A stretch of 13,116 nucleotides of DNA from Alphaproteobacteria bacterium (lineage in GTDB: Bacteria > Pseudomonadota > Alphaproteobacteria > Rhodobacterales > Rhodobacteraceae), in NCBI GenBank assembly GCA_013151535.1, contig JAADIC010000185.1, positions 1-13,116 on the forward strand. The letters run 5' to 3'. Positions 5,621-11,899 of this stretch are shown piece by piece (within the stretch, counting starts at the first letter, position 1; every line of letters begins with the position of its first letter). The translations under genes and the position numbers were made by a program. A model generated the notes under the pieces. It ran no database searches, was not told the origin of the DNA, and saw only the letters and a program-made list of their open reading frames with translations.

Positions 5621-6391
5621 CTAGCTCTGCCCTTTCAAATGGTCAATTTTCAACTGGGCCACCATTTCATTGTGCTCGATGATTCGTTGATTCCGCATGG
5701 CGGAGTCAATGAAATCCAGATGGGTTTCAACCGCGCCACGCGCCGCCTTATGGTCACGCGCCTGCAACGCGTCGTTGATGGCCGAGTGCTGTTCCAGCAA
5801 TGTGGCGCGGGTCGTTTGCTGCTGGAACATGATCTGGCGGTTGTAAAACACCCCCATGCGCAGCATTTCAAACATCGAGCGCATCATGTGCAGCATGATG
5901 ACATTGTGCGACGCCTCGATGATGGTCATATGGAATTCGGCATCAAGCGCAGCCTCGGCTTTGGAGTCGCGGTTTTTATTCGCCGTCACCATTTTCTGAA
6001 ACACCAGATTGATAAGTTCCAGATCGGTCTCGCTGGCTGTACGGGCCGCCCGTTCTGCCGCCATGCCTTCAAGGTCGCGGCGAAAGGACAGATAATCGAT
6101 CAACGCTTCGTCATGGCTGGAAAACAGGGCAATCAGAGGTTCGGAAAAAGCCGAGCCAAGAACCTCGGCCACAAAGACACCCGAGCCGGGCCTGGTAAGA
6201 AGAAGGTTTCGCCCCTCAAGCTCGCTGATCGCTTCGCGCAAAGACGGGCGCGAGACCCCGAACCGTTCGGCAAGATCACGCTCGGCCGGCAGGCGCTCGC
6301 CCGGGCGCAGGATACCGCGCAAGATTAGTAATTCGATCTGTTGCAGTACCGAGATTGAAAGTTTTTCCGACTGGACTTTTTGAAATGGCAT
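5621..6391 (-). CDS. GntR-family (FadR subfamily) transcriptional regulator
   Basis: The 256-aa product is a DNA-binding regulator of the FadR/FCD class, which typically senses small carboxylates or acyl compounds. Residues 11-76 form the winged helix-turn-helix (RPGERLPAERDLAERFGVSR, then SLREAISELEG and the wing RPGSGVFV). Residues 100-235 form the all-helical FCD effector domain, where Asp150, His154, His202 and His224 occupy the positions of the usual metal-binding site. The ATG at 6391 (MPFQKVQ) matches the start I recall for roseobacter homologs annotated as PdhR- or LldR-like; a GTG at 6409 would add six residues. No carboxylate-utilisation gene is adjacent, so its target is not evident. 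No obvious TGGT-N-ACCA operator of the FadR type lies in its upstream gap. Confidence 0.92.
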   Translation of the reverse strand: MPFQKVQSEKLSISVLQQIELLILRGILRPGERLPAERDLAERFGVSRPSLREAISELEGRNLLLTRPGSGVFVAEVLGSAFSEPLIALFSSHDEALIDYLSFRRDLEGMAAERAARTASETDLELINLVFQKMVTANKNRDSKAEAALDAEFHMTIIEASHNVIMLHMMRSMFEMLRMGVFYNRQIMFQQQTTRATLLEQHSAINDALQARDHKAARGAVETHLDFIDSAMRNQRIIEHNEMVAQLKIDHLKGQS

Positions 6392-6453
6392 ATCGATTCT
6401 TTGGCGCACCCATATACTTTCTACTTTAAGGGAGGGGCGGCAGGACGCAACGT

Positions 6454-7101
6454 CTATTCCACCGGTCTGATGATGATTTCGACCCGACGGTTCTGGGCGC
6501 GACCGGCTTGGCTGAGGTTTGAAGCCTTGGGCTCACTTTCGCCCCGGCCAATGGCGCGCATCCGATCCACCTGAACCCCCGCATTGTTCAGAACCGCAAA
6601 CACCGCTTCGGCCCGCGCTGTCGACAGTTTCTGGTTGAACCCCGCCGCGCCGACATTGTCGGTGTGGCCGATGATATCGGCTGTGGTGTCGGGAAACTGG
6701 TTCAGATTATCGGCCAGCGCCACCAGATCGTCGCGCAAATCGCTGCGCAACAGGGCGCTGCCGGTGTCAAAAGTGATGGATTCCGGCAAGGTCACCACCA
6801 GCGCGCTGCCGGTATTGACGATGCCGACCTCGCCATTGCTCAGGCTGGCGCGCAGGGCCTCTTCCTGGCGGTCAAGCTCTTGCCCGGCAAGCCCGCCCAG
6901 CGTCGCCCCGATGGCGGTGCCGATGATGACGTTGTTCTTTTTGTTGCCGCCGGCACCTAATCCGAGGATGCCGCCGACAATTCCGCCGATCAGCGCCCCT
7001 TCGGTGGTTTTCGGGCGCGGCGCGCCATCCGGCGCGGTGCAGGCCGCCAGCGTGAACGCACCGAGAATGACAAGCAAAACGGGTTTGGAAAAGCGCAACA
7101 T
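6454..7101 (-). CDS. OmpA-family outer-membrane lipoprotein (YiaD-like)
   Basis: The 215-aa product begins with a lipoprotein signal peptide ending in the lipobox LAAC, with lipidated Cys21. The absence of Asp at the next position predicts outer-membrane sorting. Residues 33-77 form a glycine-zipper segment (GALIGGIVGGILGLGAGG and IIGTAIGATLGGLAG). Residues 107-213 form an OmpA C-terminal domain that should bind peptidoglycan: FDTGSALL, the GHTDNVG loop with Asp148, and GRAQNRRVEI with the conserved Arg pair. It would tether the outer membrane to the cell wall. I prefer the ATG at 7101 (MLRF) with GAGG upstream to the ATG at 7113, because it gives a normal n-region. The GntR gene starts 62 bases downstream; shared transcription is possible but not shown. 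Confidence 0.93.
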   Translation of the reverse strand: MLRFSKPVLLVILGAFTLAACTAPDGAPRPKTTEGALIGGIVGGILGLGAGGNKKNNVIIGTAIGATLGGLAGQELDRQEEALRASLSNGEVGIVNTGSALVVTLPESITFDTGSALLRSDLRDDLVALADNLNQFPDTTADIIGHTDNVGAAGFNQKLSTARAEAVFAVLNNAGVQVDRMRAIGRGESEPKASNLSQAGRAQNRRVEIIIRPVE

Positions 7102-7164
7102 TTGGGGCCTCATCGATGGAACGGCTTTGTTTTACCGCCACCCTAGCAAGGATAACCGTGCTTT

Positions 7165-7187
7165 GCATCCGCGCCCGCGCCGGATGC
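7165..7187. repeat. short GC-rich inverted repeat
   Basis: GCATCCG (7165-7171) pairs with CGGATGC (7181-7187) around a 9-base loop, in the 102-base gap between the alkyltransferase gene and the OmpA-lipoprotein gene. It lies 3' of the alkyltransferase stop on the minus strand but has no T-run on either side. A weak terminator or RNA-stabilising hairpin is possible. Confidence 0.35.
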
Positions 7188-7203
7188 GCTAAAACTTGCC
7201 ACC

Positions 7204-8037
7204 CTACTCAGCCGCATCCCGTCGCGCGCTTTCCCACGCCAAAAGCGCGCGTTTGACCGGCAGGCCCCAGTGATAGCCACCCAGACCGCCGGACTTGCGC
7301 AAAGCCCGATGGCACGGGATCAGCCAGCTAACCGGATTGCGCCCCACAGCGGTGCCGACTGCGCGCACGGCTTTTGGATTGCCGATACTTTGGGCGATTT
7401 CAGAATAGGTGGTCACATGGCCGCTGGGGATGGCCAAAAGCGCCTGCCAGACCTTGATCTGGAACGGCGCGCCGATCAGGTGCAACCTGGCTTCGCCGCT
7501 GGATCCAAGCGTTGCGTTGACCCAGCCTTGCAGGTGGCGCGCATCCTCGACATAATCTGCCCGGGGCCAGCGGCTGGTCATATCCGCCATGGCCTGTGCG
7601 GCACCACATTCCGCCGTGAAAGCCATGCCGCAAATCCCGCGCGCCGTACCCATCACCAGCATTTCGCCAAACGGGCCGTCAAACCAGCCAAACCGGATGG
7701 TCAGGCCCGCGCCCTTGGCGGCATACTCGCCCGGGCTCATGGCCTCCCAGCGCAGGAACAGATCGTGCAGGCGCGATGACCCCGACAGGCCGGTTTCATG
7801 GGCGGTATCAAGCAGGGTGAAGCGCTCCGCCAGCAGGGTTTTGGCGTGATCCAGCATCAGATATTGCTGGTATCGTTTCGGGCTGACCCCCACCCACTGG
7901 CTGAACACCCGCTGGAAATGGGCGCTCGACAAGCCGGTGGCGGCGGCGATATCCTCGAGGCTGGGCGGCACGCTGGCGGTCTCGATATAGGCCAGCGCGC
8001 GGGCGATCAGATCGAAATGGTATGGGTTCTGGCTCAT
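7204..8037 (-). CDS. AraC-HTH / methylated-DNA-[protein]-cysteine methyltransferase fusion
   Basis: This 277-aa protein is Ada-like and repairs O6-alkylguanine (and probably O4-alkylthymine) by irreversible transfer of the alkyl group to its own cysteine. Residues 27-107 are an AraC-type DNA-binding region (SLEDIAAATGLSSAHFQRVF, then GVSPKRYQQYLMLDHAK). Residues 115-190 match the variable N-terminal domain of alkyltransferases. Residues 192-275 form the catalytic domain, with FQIKVWQAL, the acceptor Cys242 in PCHR, and GGLGGYHWGLPVKRALL. The N-terminal zinc/phosphotriester domain of E. coli Ada (its Cys38 switch) is absent, so the signalling input is unclear. I chose ATG 8037 (MSQNPYHF) because the HTH region follows directly; an in-frame ATG at 8082 would add 15 residues. 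Neither has a clear ribosome binding site. Repeats at 8060-8123 may be its operator. Confidence 0.94.
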   Translation of the reverse strand: MSQNPYHFDLIARALAYIETASVPPSLEDIAAATGLSSAHFQRVFSQWVGVSPKRYQQYLMLDHAKTLLAERFTLLDTAHETGLSGSSRLHDLFLRWEAMSPGEYAAKGAGLTIRFGWFDGPFGEMLVMGTARGICGMAFTAECGAAQAMADMTSRWPRADYVEDARHLQGWVNATLGSSGEARLHLIGAPFQIKVWQALLAIPSGHVTTYSEIAQSIGNPKAVRAVGTAVGRNPVSWLIPCHRALRKSGGLGGYHWGLPVKRALLAWESARRDAAE

Positions 8038-8059
8038 AGGGGCAGAATGGCGGATGAAC

Positions 8060-8123
8060 GTGGCGCGTGCCACCCGAAACATGCGGGTTTACGCGCCACT
8101 TTTCATAGCTTGCCCGTGGCGCG
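8060..8123. repeat. three copies of GTGGCGCG upstream of the alkyltransferase gene
   Basis: GTGGCGCGT at 8060-8068 is matched by its exact complement ACGCGCCAC at 8091-8099 (9-bp arms, 22-base spacer), and GTGGCGCG recurs at 8116-8123. All lie in the 195-base gap between the divergent alkyltransferase and UPF0262 genes. They may be half-sites for the AraC-type domain encoded next door. The element is GC-rich, so chance recurrence in this genome is possible. Confidence 0.4.
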
Positions 8124-8232
8124 GGCCCTTGGCTTTCAGAATTCACCGATCAACCGTGACTTGCCCTTGCCAATCCCGCCCCCATGGTGACAATCATCGC
8201 ACCTGCCCAGGCGATGCTTCAGGACACCGAAC

Positions 8233-8715
8233 ATGACTGACACCAACCACCTGACCCATATTGAAATCGACGATACCGGCCTGCCTGCGCCGACACCGGA
8301 AATAGATCAGGAACGCAAGGTCGCAATCTTTGATCTGATCGAGGAAAACAGCTTTGCCCTGCCTGCGGGCAAAGGCGCGCCTGCGGGGCCGTATCATTTG
8401 CATCTGTCGATCCGCGAGGGGCGGCTGGTGTTTGACATCCGCGATGAGACCTCGGAAACTATTGGCGAATTTCATCTGTCCCTGTCGCCATTCCGGCAAG
8501 TGGTCAAAGACTACTTCCAGATTTGCGCCGCCTATTTCGATGCGGTCAAATCCCTGCCCCCCAGCCAGATCGAGGCGATAGACATGGGCCGTCGCGGCAT
8601 CCACGACGAAGGCGGCGTCATCCTGCGCGAGCGTCTGGAGGGCAAGGTCACGCTTGACAAAGCCACCGCGCGCCGCCTGTTCACCCTGATCTGCGTTCTG
8701 CATTTCAAGGGCTAG
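8233..8715 (+). CDS. UPF0262 family protein
   Basis: The 160-aa product matches the alphaproteobacterial UPF0262 family, whose members I recall between hisD and a phosphatase-like gene in roseobacters. Recognisable parts are the start HLTHIEIDDTGLPAPTPEID, the ERKVAIFDLIEENSF segment, GPYHLHLSIREGRLVFDIRD, and the C-terminal GRRGIHDEGGVILRERLEGK. There is no signal peptide or membrane segment, so it is probably cytoplasmic. The ATG at 8233 has AGGA at 8221-8224. The next gene begins 7 bases after its stop, which indicates co-transcription. The molecular function is unknown to me. Confidence 0.93.
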   Translation: MTDTNHLTHIEIDDTGLPAPTPEIDQERKVAIFDLIEENSFALPAGKGAPAGPYHLHLSIREGRLVFDIRDETSETIGEFHLSLSPFRQVVKDYFQICAAYFDAVKSLPPSQIEAIDMGRRGIHDEGGVILRERLEGKVTLDKATARRLFTLICVLHFKG

Positions 8716-8722
8716 GGCGGGC

Positions 8723-9175
8723 ATGGAAAAACCAGTCAAAACAGACGTGCCCGGTTCTGTTCTGTTCTGTTGCGACCATAATTCAGTGCGCTCCCCCATG
8801 GCCGAAGGGCTGCTCAAGCAAAAGGTCGGTCAATCGATCTATGTGCAATCGGCAGGGGTCAGAAACGACCTTGAAATTGACGGCTTTTGCGTCGCCGTCT
8901 GCCAGGAAATCGGGGTTGAACTGAGCCGCCACCGGGTGCGCTCGATGGACGAGATGATCGAATGGGGCGATGATCTGGAAAGCTATGATCTGATCGTCGC
9001 CCTCTCGCCCGCCAGCCAGCGCCGGGCGCTTGAATTCACTCGTTTTGCGGCGCTGGATGTGGAATACTGGCCGATAATCGACCCGACAGGGCTGGGCGAC
9101 AGCCGCGAGGATAAGCTGGCGGCCTATCGACAAGCCCGCGACCAGATCGCAGCCCGTATCAAGGAAAGGTTCTGA
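8723..9175 (+). CDS. low-molecular-weight protein tyrosine phosphatase-like protein
   Basis: The 150-aa product has the LMW phosphatase/arsenate-reductase fold. The N-terminal P-loop reads VLFCCDHNSVRSPMAEGLL: nucleophile Cys17, five residues, Arg23, Ser24. The usual VCxGNxCRSP pattern is altered, with His for Gly at 19 and Val for the second Cys at 22. The general-acid motif Asp120-Pro121 is present in EYWPIIDPTGLGDS, followed by the helix AYRQARDQIAARI. The chemistry needed for phosphomonoester hydrolysis is therefore intact, but the substrate (protein phosphotyrosine, small phosphate or other) cannot be told. The missing second Cys makes a classical arsenate-reductase disulfide relay less likely. 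It lies 7 bases after the UPF0262 gene with no strong Shine-Dalgarno sequence, suggesting coupling. Confidence 0.88.
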   Translation: MEKPVKTDVPGSVLFCCDHNSVRSPMAEGLLKQKVGQSIYVQSAGVRNDLEIDGFCVAVCQEIGVELSRHRVRSMDEMIEWGDDLESYDLIVALSPASQRRALEFTRFAALDVEYWPIIDPTGLGDSREDKLAAYRQARDQIAARIKERF

Positions 9176-9225
9176 AGGCGCGATGTGATGAGGCCACCCG
9201 CCCATTCACCGAAAATACACAGCCG

Positions 9226-9844
9226 TCAGGTTTTTTCAAACACCGCATGCGTGAAATTCTGCGCATTGCCACCGGGCGTGATGTGGTCACGCCTTTCTTC
9301 ATGCAACAACTGATACCCGTGGCCCAACCGGTTTGACAGGCTTTGCGCATCATGGCGCGCAACCGGCAAGCCGCTGCATTTTTCCGGCCCCTCCGGGCTG
9401 GAAGGTCGCAAGCAGGATCAATGCACCGGCCCGGGTGGCAAGATCGAGGTTGGAAATATAGGCCGCCTGATCCTCATCGCTCACCATGAAATGAAAAACC
9501 GCCCGGTCATGCCAGATGTTCCACTGCCGCTTTGGCTGCCAGTCGCGTATGTCGCCGGCAAGAAAAGCCACATCGCCCGCCCGAGGCCCCAAACGGGTGC
9601 GCGTTTGCGCCAGCGCTTCGTCTGACAGATCAAACAAGGTCAGATCCTTGACCCCTTTGGCAAGCAATTCGTCCACCAGCCGGGAATTTCCCGCGCCCAC
9701 GTCAATGAGGTCCGAGATTTCCCCGCCGCCAAACCGCTCCAGCAATCCCACTGTGATGCCAGCATCAGGATCAAACCACGTCAACGCCTCGGGGTCGGTG
9801 GTTGCAAAGCGGGAGTTCCAGTGGGCTTTATTGCTTGAAGTCAT
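9226..9844 (-). pseudogene. class I SAM-dependent methyltransferase, frameshifted
   Basis: The first frame (ATG 9844 to a stop at 9350) has the Rossmann-type SAM site LIDVGAGNSRLVDELL (residues 46-61), then LFDLSDEAL and FLAGDIRDW, and it aligns through LILLATF. It then diverges into a short non-family tail. In the adjoining frame (from about 9400 to the stop at 9226) the expected family continuation resumes: SPEGPEKCSGLPVARHDAQS and a DHITPGGNAQNF C-terminus. Removing one base at a G run (9395-9397 or 9400-9401) joins the two frames into a single 205-aa protein of normal length. The absence of other damage suggests a very recent mutation or a sequencing error. It is transcribed against its plus-strand neighbours, convergent with the phosphatase gene and divergent from infA. 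The methyl acceptor is unknown. Confidence 0.88.
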
Positions 9845-9915
9845 CGATTGTCATCCCGGTATGGTGCTCTTTTGCCTGATCCCGAGATAATGACCCGCAC
9901 CGAATATTCAATGGC

Positions 9916-9944
9916 TTGATCTTTCCACAAAATCGGCCCATCTA
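9916..9944 (+). promoter_or_regulatory. weak promoter candidate for infA
   Basis: TTGATC (9916-9921) and CATCTA (9939-9944) are separated by 17 bases in the 145-base gap between the methyltransferase and infA. The -35 box is fair and the -10 box is poor, so this is only a positional suggestion. Confidence 0.25.
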
Positions 9945-9989
9945 GGCCGCGCGCACACCTGTCTGCGCTTGAAACCATTCGGAGAAAAC

Positions 9990-10208
9990 ATGGCTAAGGA
10001 AGAACTACTCGAATTTCCAGGTGTCGTGATCGAGCTTCTGCCAAACGCGACCTTCCGGGTAGAGCTTGAAAACGGCCACGAAATCATCGCCCACACCGCT
10101 GGCAAGATGCGCAAAAACCGCATTCGTGTGCTGGCTGGTGACAAGGTGCAGGTCGAAATGACCCCCTATGATCTGTCCAAGGGGCGGATCAATTACCGTT
10201 ATAAATAG
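9990..10208 (+). CDS. infA: translation initiation factor IF-1
   Basis: IF-1 binds the 30S ribosomal A site and helps IF-2 and IF-3 select the initiator tRNA. The product is 72 aa, the standard length, and is a single S1-like OB fold: EFPGVVIELLPNATFRVELE, then GHEIIAHTAGKMRKNRIRVL and the C-terminal GDKVQVEMTPYDLSKGRINYRYK. The ATG at 9990 (MAKEELL) has GGAG at 9981-9984; a frame extension to 9969 is not needed. Maf follows after 6 bases, so infA, maf and the RNase gene form a tight operon. Confidence 0.99.
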   Translation: MAKEELLEFPGVVIELLPNATFRVELENGHEIIAHTAGKMRKNRIRVLAGDKVQVEMTPYDLSKGRINYRYK

Positions 10209-10214
10209 CACGAC

Positions 10215-10787
10215 ATGCGCCTGATCCTCGGCTCCGGCTCGCCGCGTCGGCTGGAATTGCTGGCGCAGATCGGCGTTGTGCCGGATGCTGTGCGCCCGCC
10301 TGATATCAATGAAGACCCTGAAAAGGCCGAACTGCCGCGCCCCTATTGTGCCCGCATGGCGCGCCAAAAGGCGCTGGCGGTTGCGGCGGATGCAACCGAT
10401 CTGGTGCTCTGTGCTGACACCACCGTCGCCCTTGGCCGCCGCATTCTTGGCAAGCCTGAAAACGCCGCCGACGCGGTGCGCATGTTGCACCTGATGTCGG
10501 GGCGGCGTCACAAGGTGATTACCGGTGTTGCCCTGCGCCTTGGCGATAAATTATGGCAGCGCGATGTGGTGACAACTGTGCAGATGAAAAATCTGTCTGA
10601 CGATGAAATCTCGGCCTATATCCGCACTGGCGATTGGCTGGGCAAGGCCGGTGCTTACGGTATCCAAGGCCCCGCAGGCGCGCTGATCCCGTGGATCAAC
10701 GGCTCGTTCACCGGCGTTGTCGGCCTGCCACTGGCGGAAACCGCAAACCTGTTGCGCGGCGCGGGCTATCCGGTGGATTTCGCATGA
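10215..10787 (+). CDS. maf: Maf-family nucleoside triphosphate pyrophosphatase
   Basis: Maf proteins hydrolyse dTTP, UTP or modified nucleotides to the monophosphate and pyrophosphate, and are thought to clear non-canonical nucleotides. The 190-aa product carries the N-terminal signature SGSPRR (residues 7-12), the catalytic Asp68 in LCADTTVALG, the LMSGRRHKVITGV block, and the GDWLGKAGAYGIQG motif at 139-152. These place it nearer the dTTP/UTP-hydrolysing YhdE branch than the YceF branch, with moderate certainty. It begins 6 bases after infA and its stop overlaps the RNase start by ATGA, implying translational coupling. Confidence 0.96.
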   Translation: MRLILGSGSPRRLELLAQIGVVPDAVRPPDINEDPEKAELPRPYCARMARQKALAVAADATDLVLCADTTVALGRRILGKPENAADAVRMLHLMSGRRHKVITGVALRLGDKLWQRDVVTTVQMKNLSDDEISAYIRTGDWLGKAGAYGIQGPAGALIPWINGSFTGVVGLPLAETANLLRGAGYPVDFA

Positions 10788-11833
10788 AAGGCCGCATTGC
10801 TGTTCTGGATAAAATCAAAGGCCGTCAGGCGGCAGCGCTGATCGTCGATGGGCGGCTTGAAGACCTGCTGATTGATCCGTTGGACGACACAACCCCCAGA
10901 CCGGGCGCGATTTACCGCGCCATTGCTGATCGCCCGCTCAAAGGGCAAAACGGGCTGATCGTGAAGCTGGGCGAAGGGCAAAAGGGTTTTTTGCGCCACG
11001 CCAAGGGCATCGCGCCGGGGCAGGGGATGTTGGTGCAGGTGGCAACACAGGTCGAGCCGGGCAAGGCCGCCCCCGTGGTGCAAAAGCTGCTGTTCAAAGG
11101 CCAAAGCGCCATCCTGACGCCGGGCGCGAAAGGCCTCAATATCGCACGCTCGATCCGTGACGAGGACCAACGCAACCGGCTGGGCGAGCTGGCGCATGAG
11201 GCGATGGAGGGGGCGACTGAACAGATCGGCCTGATCTTGCGAAGCGCCGCCAAAGACATCGACGACGATGCAATCCTTGAAGAAATCACCAGCCTGCGCC
11301 AAACCTGCGAAGCCCTGATGGCCGAACCTGAAACCGGCCCACCCGAACTGCTGCTGGCCGCTCCGTCCGCCGATTATCTGGCCTGGCGCGACTGGACCAA
11401 CCCCGCGCCGGATCAAGTATTTGACGGTGACGGCGCGTTTGAGGATCACAATGTTCACGAGATGCTCGATGCCCTGCAACAACCATACGTCAAACTGACC
11501 GCTCAAGCCTCTATGTTCATCGAACCAACCAGCGCGTTGGTGGCCGTAGACGTCAACACCGGCGGTGATTTCTCCTTTGCGGCTGGTCTAAAAGCCAACC
11601 TCGCCACCGCCCGCGACCTGCCGCGCCAGCTACGTCTGCGTGGCCTTGGCGGCCAGATCGTCATTGACTTCGCGCCCCTGGGCAAAAAAGACCGCCGCCA
11701 AGTCGAACAGGCCATGCAGCGCGCCTTAAAGGTCGACGGCATCGACACCAATCTTGTCGGCTGGACCCCGCTGGGCCACATGGAGCTGCAAAGAAAACGC
11801 GAGCGAATACCGCTAACACAATTGCTCGCCTGA
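10784..11833 (+). CDS. ribonuclease E/G family endoribonuclease (short form)
   Basis: This family cleaves single-stranded RNA in rRNA maturation and mRNA turnover. The 349-aa product has a degenerate N-terminal S1-like region (about 1-105) and the RNase H-like catalytic core (about 110-345). The metal-binding aspartates are Asp256 in ALVAVDVNTGG and Asp295 in QIVIDFAPL. LVGWTPLGHMELQRKRER closes the domain. The CPxC zinc-link and the scaffold region of E. coli RNase E are absent; the protein stops directly after the catalytic domain. Short RNase E/G proteins of this type are familiar in Rhodobacterales alongside a full RNase E elsewhere, so rng-like is safer than rne. The ATG at 10784 overlaps the maf stop. 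The expected yacG gene does not follow; a hairpin does. Confidence 0.94.
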   Translation: MKGRIAVLDKIKGRQAAALIVDGRLEDLLIDPLDDTTPRPGAIYRAIADRPLKGQNGLIVKLGEGQKGFLRHAKGIAPGQGMLVQVATQVEPGKAAPVVQKLLFKGQSAILTPGAKGLNIARSIRDEDQRNRLGELAHEAMEGATEQIGLILRSAAKDIDDDAILEEITSLRQTCEALMAEPETGPPELLLAAPSADYLAWRDWTNPAPDQVFDGDGAFEDHNVHEMLDALQQPYVKLTAQASMFIEPTSALVAVDVNTGGDFSFAAGLKANLATARDLPRQLRLRGLGGQIVIDFAPLGKKDRRQVEQAMQRALKVDGIDTNLVGWTPLGHMELQRKRERIPLTQLLA

Positions 11834-11869
11834 ACCATCTTCCAATTGGTCAAAATATCCTCGGGGTTC

Positions 11870-11892
11870 CAAAGGGGCAGACAGCCCCTTTG
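11870..11892. terminator. bidirectional hairpin terminator
   Basis: A perfect 9-bp stem, CAAAGGGGC (11870-11878) and GCCCCTTTG (11884-11892), with a 5-base loop AGACA, occupies the 66-base gap between the convergent RNase E/G and P450 genes. The stem ends are A/T, so each strand carries a short T-run inside the stem (CCCCTTTG on both strands), but no long U-tract follows. It can serve both directions. Confidence 0.7.
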
Positions 11893-11899
11893 CCTTCAA

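Noticed and set aside
5639..6328. 229-codon plus-strand frame opposite the GntR regulator
   Set aside because: The minus strand encodes a clear winged-helix and FCD protein; the plus-strand product is His/Arg-rich noise.
11834..11899. Remnant of yacG after the RNase E/G gene
   Set aside because: Both strands were read; the 66 bases contain only the hairpin and no cysteine-motif coding.
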